NCBI GenBank assembly: GCA_905250125.1 | Contig: CAJNOL010001388.1 | Location: 1 to 64,000 of the forward strand | DNA: 64,000 bases | Source of the DNA: Rotaria sordida | Taxonomy: Eukaryota; Rotifera; Eurotatoria; Philodinida; Philodinidae | Direction of reading: 5' to 3' | In this document: piece after piece, positions 62,801 through 64,000 of the stretch | Numbering within the stretch: position 1 is the first letter of the stretch | Layout of the letters: every line of letters starts with the position of its first letter | Notes under the pieces: generated by a model | Database searches by the model: none | What the model saw: the letters and a program-made list of their open reading frames with translations, nothing else | What the model was told of the DNA's origin: nothing | Program-made: the position numbers and the translations under genes

Positions 62801-64000
62801 GATGCACAAATTCCGTCCAAATTGATTTCTGAGCTTTTCAAAGATTATTCTACTCTTCTCGAACAACAATTCAAGACAAAATTTCTAAGCCCATATTTGA
62901 AAAGAGCACAAAATTTTGGTCCTAACTCATGGGCAGAGCTTTCTAGCGGGTCAAGAGTGAACAAACATCTTGTGCAAAAACTTTTCCGATTACCCATTAT
63001 TTGTATTAGGACTAATCAATGTCAAGTTGTTAGCATTAAATTAGCATTATTTTTAACTCGAATATGTATGCTATGTGCGACTGTACATCTGATAGTTCAT
63101 CTTCGAAAGCTTTCGCTAACAACAAAATTATTCGGTTTTGGAAACTTCTAAGCTTAGAGCATCCGAGATCTAGTCGTCGATAATCTATGTATTAGAATTA
63201 AAAATAATGCTAATTTAATGATAATAGTGTGGCATAAATTAATTCTTATGCAAATAATACTAATGCTTAAAGTATTAGTATTAGTATTAATAGATGCTAA
63301 TGCTAATTCTAATACGACTCTGCTAATTTAATTGTTCCATTAGATGACATATCAAAGAATTTATTGAAATTTTTCGTTCAATCATATATTGTTATAAATA
63401 AGAATAGTGAGAATCGACGCTTACTGATTTGCAGTTTTTTAGTATTAATAACTAGTAAAATTGGGTTAATTGAAAATAATATATGATGATGTGCATTTAA
63501 GGAAATGAGAATAGTAACTTTAGTTTTATTCGAATTATTTTTTTTTTTTGTTTGAATGAATTTTGTAGAGTCATGGACGATTTAACGGTCAAACTAACTG
63601 ATTATGCTCTGTCACGTGATCTTTTTCCACAAGATTATGATTGTCTTCCAATGGATGTTCCAAATGAAAGTCGTCCATTAAAATTTATGGCTATTGAATC
63701 AATCAATGATCGACGTTTTTCAACAGCTTCCGACGTGGTAAGTTTCGTTGCTTTCTTTTATTCTAGTATTCATTTTATTTTACTTTGTTACTAGTGGTCA
63801 TATGGTGTTCTTCTCTGGGAATTGATGAGCCGTGGTTTACAACCCTATGCTGATATTGAATCATGTAGTTTGGTTACACATCTACAAGATAATTATCGTC
63901 TCGTACAACCAATTAATTGTCCTGATTCTTTGTAAGATATTACCATGAGAATTAAATTTATAATGATTATGTAAATTTTTTTCCTGTATGTAGATTCAAA
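56801..64000 (+). CDS. RYK: RYK receptor tyrosine pseudokinase, 3' end outside window
   Basis: Ten complete exons and the start of an eleventh (56801, 56961, 58191, 58365, 58635, 58848, 60261, 60613, 63569, 63795, 63994) encode at least 535 residues. A signal peptide (MNILLIILLINLINA) precedes a WIF domain (LYLDSVSVEQLF, LYFINENRI, HFVEFTWNED), which binds Wnt. One membrane segment lies at about 191-219. The kinase-like domain keeps the ATP-site Lys (YGKTV, ~323). The catalytic loop reads MKDIGTRN instead of HRDLAARN, and DFG is DYA. RDLFPQDYDCLP, RPLKFMAIES and SRGLQPYADI match RYK. Human RYK is also a pseudokinase, so signalling is through partners. The gene is cut by the window edge. The intron at 60723-63568 holds an antisense gene and a transposon. 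Confidence 0.94.
57098..58190 (+). other. RYK intron 2
   Basis: 1.1-kb intron (donor GTATGT, acceptor TTTTACAG). I see no gene or clear inverted repeat in it. Confidence 0.5.
59042..60260 (+). other. RYK intron 6
   Basis: 1.2-kb intron between the juxtamembrane exon and the first kinase exon. The minus-strand ORF at 59305-59559 shows no recognisable features. No repeat was identified. Confidence 0.5.
60753..61456 (-). CDS. antisense gene nested in RYK intron, unknown function
   Basis: Three exons (61456-61413, 61331-61135, 61038/61039-60753) with consensus splice sites join in frame to 175 residues ending in TAA. Exon 1 is short and begins MFCCFQRS; paired cysteines after the initiator could be palmitoylated. 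Exon 2 contains SGIKPLSYQTILTIPYAHV and THTYWLFNGMIPNQAYET, suggesting a folded beta-rich region. Exon 3 has FSFDDVDVPTPVVFTTK and SLFERLFQINPVN, then becomes polar and Ser/Asn-rich. There is no signal peptide or membrane span. I do not recognise the family. Phase agreement at both junctions and a whole-codon total make chance unlikely. It lies wholly within RYK intron 8 on the opposite strand. Confidence 0.65.
62125..63000. mobile_element. dispersed repeat family A, copy 2, with inverted arms
   Basis: The outer ends mirror each other: TTGCACAAGAT then TTCACTTTTGACCCACTAGA at the left, and in reverse complement TTGCACAAGATGTTTGTTCA and CTTGACCCGCTAGA at the right. The arms match for about 200 bp. 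Its left ~800 bp also match 2537-3345 in direct orientation. It sits in RYK intron 8, downstream of the antisense gene. Confidence 0.75.
63180..63330. repeat. ATTAGTATTAATGCTAAT-type short repeats
   Basis: Short motifs ATTAGAATTA, AATGCTAAT, AGTATTAGTATTA and GCTAATTC recur in both orientations and can fold back on themselves. Similar motifs occur at ~62085-62120, just left of the family-A copy, so they may be ends of a host repeat into which it inserted. Confidence 0.4.

Noticed and set aside
1-64000. CRISPR arrays, operons, bacterial ribosome binding sites
   Set aside because: The window is clearly eukaryotic with spliced genes; the tandem arrays lack spacer structure and are transposon arms.
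1-64000. tRNA or rRNA genes
   Set aside because: No cloverleaf with recognisable A and B boxes and no rRNA-like stretch was found by eye; a tRNA scan would settle this.

Overview
The window is eukaryotic: AT-rich, with spliced genes (GT-AG introns, many of 50-80 bp and some of 1-3 kb), two runs of N (10 and 100 bases) and a heavy load of inverted-repeat transposons. The gene set (XRN1, RYK, capping protein beta, geminin, aminergic GPCR) is that of an invertebrate animal. A decayed seven-transmembrane receptor resembles the expanded receptor families of bdelloid rotifers, so a rotifer is my best guess; this is inference.

Layout. 1-11057 has no convincing gene and holds a nest of transposons: a foldback-like element (3363-8683) with a 10-bp target-site duplication and arms made of ~34-bp tandem repeats, a second element inside it (4220-5822) with a 9-bp duplication, and remnants of an older family whose other copy lies at ~62.1-63.0 kb. 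A two-exon PMP3-type membrane peptide gene sits at 11058-11284. 13-17 kb holds MITEs, including a TTAA-flanked piggyBac-type one, followed by a GPCR pseudogene (17213-18220).

Minus-strand genes follow. They are a 16-exon PPP phosphatase with an unusual N-terminus (degenerate Nudix-like domain, then EF-hands; 19738-28268), an aminergic GPCR with a very large third intracellular loop (31077-34763), a geminin-like gene (39371-41826), F-actin capping protein beta (42137-44223) and XRN1 (45548-56440). RYK runs on the plus strand from 56801 to the window edge, head-to-head with XRN1 across 360 bp. A RYK intron holds a complete three-exon antisense gene of unknown function (60753-61456).

The genes form no single pathway: they are independent housekeeping and signalling genes (mRNA decay, actin capping, replication control, Wnt reception, amine sensing, phosphatase). 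Their shared feature is that long introns repeatedly carry palindromic MITE-like insertions. Exon models were built by hand; for the spliced genes the exon lengths sum to whole codons and the phases agree at every junction.
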